Below, one piece after another: positions 5,723 to 8,182 of a stretch of 8,182 nucleotides of DNA. This DNA is from UBA9732 sp963615565 (lineage in GTDB: Bacteria > Spirochaetota > Spirochaetia > Sphaerochaetales > Sphaerochaetaceae). Location: contig CAVEGR010000084.1 in assembly GCA_963615565.1 (NCBI GenBank), positions 1 to 8,182 on the forward strand, read 5' to 3'. Made by a program: the position numbers and the translations under genes. Every line of letters starts with the position of its first letter. Within the stretch, counting starts at the first letter, position 1. The notes under the pieces were generated by a model, which did no database searches, was not told the origin of the DNA, and worked only from the letters and a program-made list of their open reading frames with translations.

Positions 5723-6160
5723 TTATTTCGCAGAAAGAATGTTTTGAACTTCAGCTTCTGTCATTGAAAACCCCTTAGCAATGGTTTCAATACTCAGACC
5801 TTGAGAATAAAAGTTCCTGATATTACAAGCTTTTTCTTCCTTGGCTTTGGCTATTTCCTTCTGAGCCTTTGCTTCTGCTTTGGCAATTCTAGCTTCAGCC
5901 TTTGCTTCAGCATCTTCTACACCTTGGTCATAGTTGTCTTGAAGTAACATTCTTAAATTCATAGCACCTTCCCTCCAAATATTGTTGGAATTGAATTTTC
6001 TAACATAACCATCAATGGTTCTGACTAATTCACTCTTGGTTTCCATTCCAATAGTAGAAGTTCCACCGTTAATGTACTTAAACAATTCCTTCATGTCAAA
6101 GTTGATGTCACCTTTGGTCCCTTTAGTGTTCAAGTATATGTTATACCTACAAATATTTTG
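5723..6160 (-). pseudogene. C-terminal relic of an Rpn-family recombination-promoting nuclease / PD-(D/E)XK transposase
   Basis: The frame reads LNTKGTKGDI, a hallmark found internally in Rpn-family proteins, followed by KELFKYINGG and VRKFNSNNIWREGAMNL. Next is a long Ala/Lys/Glu helix (about residues 73-104 counted from the TTG at 6133, repeating KAEA-type units). The end (YSQGLSIETIAKGFSMTEAEVQNIL) is the usual C-terminal helix pair. Full-length members are about 280-320 residues and carry the PD-(D/E)XK catalytic domain before this point; here a TGA at 6161-6163 closes the frame about ten codons upstream of LNTKG. Upstream bases encode nothing like the catalytic domain. The only possible starts (TTG at 6133, ATG at 6094) have poor ribosome-binding sites. 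It is most likely a decayed fragment; a small expressed C-terminal protein cannot be excluded. Confidence 0.75.
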
Positions 6161-6219
6161 TCAATTCTATTGCGGTTTTTGGCTTAAAGATGCAAAAAGC
6201 TCTGATATTCTTGGAAATC

Positions 6220-7707
6220 TCAAATCTTTAGTCTTTTACCATAAGGGCTAATGGCGTTGGCAGGGCAGACGAGGACGCAGAGGTGACAGCCAACGCAAGA
6301 TTTGACATTCATGACGGGCTTACCATTGAACATAGAAAGCGCCTCATGACCACCATCACGGCATGAAAGGTAGCAACGGCCACAACCTAGACATTTTTTT
6401 CTATCAAACATAGGAATAAGTTTTGTTTGCCTGTTCAGTTCATCTAAATCAGTAACGTTTGCAACACCAAGGCCATGCAATTGGGACAGACTTGTCAATG
6501 CTTTTTCTCTAAGATACCACGTAAGGCCATCAAGCAAGTCATCAATAATACGGGCACCATATTGCATAACAGAAGTAGTAATTTGCACGTGGTTAGCACC
6601 AAGAAGTAAGAACTCAACAGCATCACGCCATGTATCAATACCGCCCATGCCACTTATGGGGACATTGCATAACGCAGAATCAGAGGCCATTTCCCATATA
6701 AAACGCAACGCAATAGGCTTAACAGCATGGCCCGAATATCCACCAACACCTGATCTACCCTGTACCGATGGCTCTGTAGTATAAGTATCTAGGTTCATAC
6801 CCATAAGGCTTTTGATAGTATTGATTGCTGAGATTCCATCAGCACCGCTTTCAACAGCTGCACGAGCAAAAGGACGCATATCAGCAACATTTGGCGTAAG
6901 TTTTACTAAAAGTGGAATAGTACAACCACGTCTTGCAGCTTTAGTGAATTGAACAACAGCCTCTATACTCTGTCCAATATCTACACCAAGTCCATTTTCT
7001 TCCATGTTGGGACATGAGAAATTACATTCAATGATATTAGCCCCAGAAGCTTGGGAAAGACGTGCCAAGTGCTCCCATTCATGCTCATTTCTGCCCATGA
7101 TTGAAGCTATAATGACCTTATTAGGATAATGTGACTTCAGGCGGCGAATAATGTCCAAGTCCTCTTTAAGACTATTGCAGGAAAGCTGTTCAATATTCTT
7201 AAAGCCATAAAAACCATGCTCAGCAGAAAGTGCAGAATATCTAGGCGAGGCCTCTTCTGGAATAAAATCGCAAAGTGTTTTAAAACAAGCACCCGCCCAG
7301 CCCATATCAAATGCACGAGAGATTTTCTCGTATGTACTTGCAACTACAGAAGAAGATAGCAAAAAGGGATTTTCAAGATGAACGCCAAGAAAATTACATG
7401 ACAAATCAACTGGAGACTCTGGAAGTTTTTCCCAACAAGTGCTGTCATCTTTGAGAGTAGTCAATACTCTCTTTATTTGAATTGGATTTGTTTTTTTCAC
7501 ACATGCATCTTGGCACGGAGCACTACAATCCATACATGAAAAATTCTCTCTAAGCTGTATTGCAGCACCATAGGTATTCTCAAAACGCAAAGATCTAATG
7601 ATTTTTGCAGGGTCAAGTCCATGCGGACAGGCCTTTGTACATGCCGCATTATCACACAACAAACAGCGCGACACTTCCTCTATTGGAATACTTGTTTCAT
7701 ATATCAT
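6220..7707 (-). CDS. preA: PreA-like dihydropyrimidine dehydrogenase (FMN/Fe-S) with extra N-terminal Fe-S domain
   Basis: Predicted to reduce uracil/thymine to dihydropyrimidines, or the reverse, at an FMN site in the cytoplasm. The 495-residue protein has three parts. Residues 1-85 form a helical Fe-S domain with CLLCDNAACTKACP (Cys15/18/23/27) and CMDCSAPCQDAC (Cys58/61/65/69), like domain I of eukaryotic DPYD and the N-terminus of PreT. Residues about 100-400 are the FMN barrel, with ENPFLLSSS, NFSCPN (Cys232 in the position of the DPYD active-site Cys), LVKLTPN, GGYSGHAVKPIAL and GMGGIDTW. Residues 435-485 are a ferredoxin-like tail with CLGCGRCYLSC and CVGCHLCVLVCP. GGAG lies 6 bases before the ATG. 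The FAD and NAD(P)H domains that normally separate the first two parts are missing, so electrons must come from a partner not in this window. A dihydroorotate dehydrogenase role is less likely given the flanking Fe-S domains. The GNAT-like gene lies 41 bases upstream, probably co-transcribed. Confidence 0.88.
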   Translation of the reverse strand: MIYETSIPIEEVSRCLLCDNAACTKACPHGLDPAKIIRSLRFENTYGAAIQLRENFSCMDCSAPCQDACVKKTNPIQIKRVLTTLKDDSTCWEKLPESPVDLSCNFLGVHLENPFLLSSSVVASTYEKISRAFDMGWAGACFKTLCDFIPEEASPRYSALSAEHGFYGFKNIEQLSCNSLKEDLDIIRRLKSHYPNKVIIASIMGRNEHEWEHLARLSQASGANIIECNFSCPNMEENGLGVDIGQSIEAVVQFTKAARRGCTIPLLVKLTPNVADMRPFARAAVESGADGISAINTIKSLMGMNLDTYTTEPSVQGRSGVGGYSGHAVKPIALRFIWEMASDSALCNVPISGMGGIDTWRDAVEFLLLGANHVQITTSVMQYGARIIDDLLDGLTWYLREKALTSLSQLHGLGVANVTDLDELNRQTKLIPMFDRKKCLGCGRCYLSCRDGGHEALSMFNGKPVMNVKSCVGCHLCVLVCPANAISPYGKRLKI

Positions 7708-7748
7708 AAAACTCTCCCTCTCTTAGAACCATTTAAAACTTATACGTA

Positions 7749-8182
7749 CTACACTAAATATGCTGTCTCTTGCGAATCAACGCAGTTGTTCCAATCTTCA
7801 ACCGAATATTCTTTTATACCATAAAGATGGCTGGATAATACACCACGATTTTCAAAGAAATTTTCTAGTTTAGTTTCTTTTTGCATTGGAAAGAGAATTT
7901 TGTGAACACCCCTACGCTCTAGATCTCTGTTCATTAGATCAAAAAGCGTCTCAAAGAGCCCCACACACCTACTCTTCTCTTCTATATAATATATAAGCAC
8001 GCACGCAGACTTTCCCACAACCTCAAAGGCCACCATGCCACAAAGTTTTCCATCTTGGTACGCACAAAAGGCCTCCTGATTTGTAAACGCACTTACCACT
8101 TTACATGCAATAGCATTCTCACCTAACGCAGCTTTCTCCAAATCCAAGCAATCTGCATCTAAATTCTCCAAGTGCTCTATAT
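7749..8182 (-). CDS. GNAT-like acetyltransferase-type protein, 5' end probably beyond the window
   Basis: The frame stays open to the right edge; the only start inside the window is a TTG at 8171, and codons before it (Ile-Glu-His) continue without a stop, so the protein is probably longer. Visible residues fit a GNAT pattern: AYQDGKLCGMVAFEV (two strands), ACVLIYYIEEKSR leading into GLFETLFDLMNRDLERRG (strand plus helix of the acyl-CoA motif), and ENFFENRGVLSSHLYGIKEYS (final helix and strand). The acyl-CoA loop, normally (R/Q)xxGx(G/A), reads RCVGLF, with Phe in place of the second small residue, so CoA binding may be weakened or changed. There are seven cysteines in 140 residues. It ends 41 bases before preA on the same strand. 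Substrate cannot be predicted. Confidence 0.6.
   Translation of the reverse strand, partial: IEHLENLDADCLDLEKAALGENAIACKVVSAFTNQEAFCAYQDGKLCGMVAFEVVGKSACVLIYYIEEKSRCVGLFETLFDLMNRDLERRGVHKILFPMQKETKLENFFENRGVLSSHLYGIKEYSVEDWNNCVDSQETAYLV

Noticed and set aside
6134..6219. Terminator after preA
   Set aside because: No stem of useful length or T-run follows the stop codon on the minus strand.
6015..6251. Plus-strand open frame spanning the Rpn relic and the spacer
   Set aside because: It is an AT-rich chance frame antisense to recognisable Rpn sequence; I also tried to read Rpn N-terminal motifs here and found none.
7137..7343. Minus-strand open frame inside preA
   Set aside because: It is out of phase with the dehydrogenase motifs, which occupy this stretch continuously.
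7621..7824. Plus-strand open frame over the preA start and its spacer
   Set aside because: It is antisense to the first Cys cluster of PreA and to the end of the GNAT-like gene.

Overview
The window reads as chromosomal DNA of a host-associated spirochaete, most likely a Treponema of the rumen or gut type. This rests on two paralogous proteins with a treponeme-style signal peptide (MKKGIIVLLITVLAAGMVFA), beta-strand-rich bodies and a C-terminal phenylalanine, AT-rich intergenic DNA, and fragments of gene families that spread widely in gut bacteria (DUF4143 ATPase, Fic, Rpn). The assignment is inference; there is no rRNA or other marker gene here.

Layout. Positions 1-1302 (+) hold an outer-membrane beta-barrel-type protein that lacks only its first two codons. 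It is followed by a strong hairpin terminator and a 340-base spacer with a degenerate tandem repeat and AT-rich inverted repeats. Positions 1640-2642 (+) hold a DUF4143-type ATPase that has lost its nucleotide-binding core through an internal deletion with a frame change, so it is a pseudogene. Facing it is a complete Fic-domain protein (3815-2703, -). Upstream of fic lies a 330-base spacer with three inverted repeats, one arm of which touches the fic ribosome-binding site. Next comes a second beta-barrel paralogue (5466-4147, -) with a clear sigma70-like promoter, a leader hairpin, a strong Shine-Dalgarno sequence and its own terminator.

The right-hand part (all minus strand) starts with the C-terminal relic of an Rpn-family nuclease/transposase (6160-5723). 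Then comes a PreA-like dihydropyrimidine dehydrogenase with an extra N-terminal iron-sulphur domain (7707-6220). Last is a GNAT-like protein that runs off the right edge (from 7749) and probably shares an operon with the dehydrogenase.

The most striking observation is that the two beta-barrel paralogues, clearly diverged in their mature regions, share 55 identical bases covering the signal peptide. Identity stops one base past the predicted signal-peptidase site. The two copies are inverted relative to each other and enclose the Fic/ATPase island. This could be a gene-conversion or inversion site that exchanges surface-protein bodies behind a fixed expression and secretion cassette. No complete novel defence or mobile system is evident; the accessory genes are one intact Fic gene and two decayed genes.
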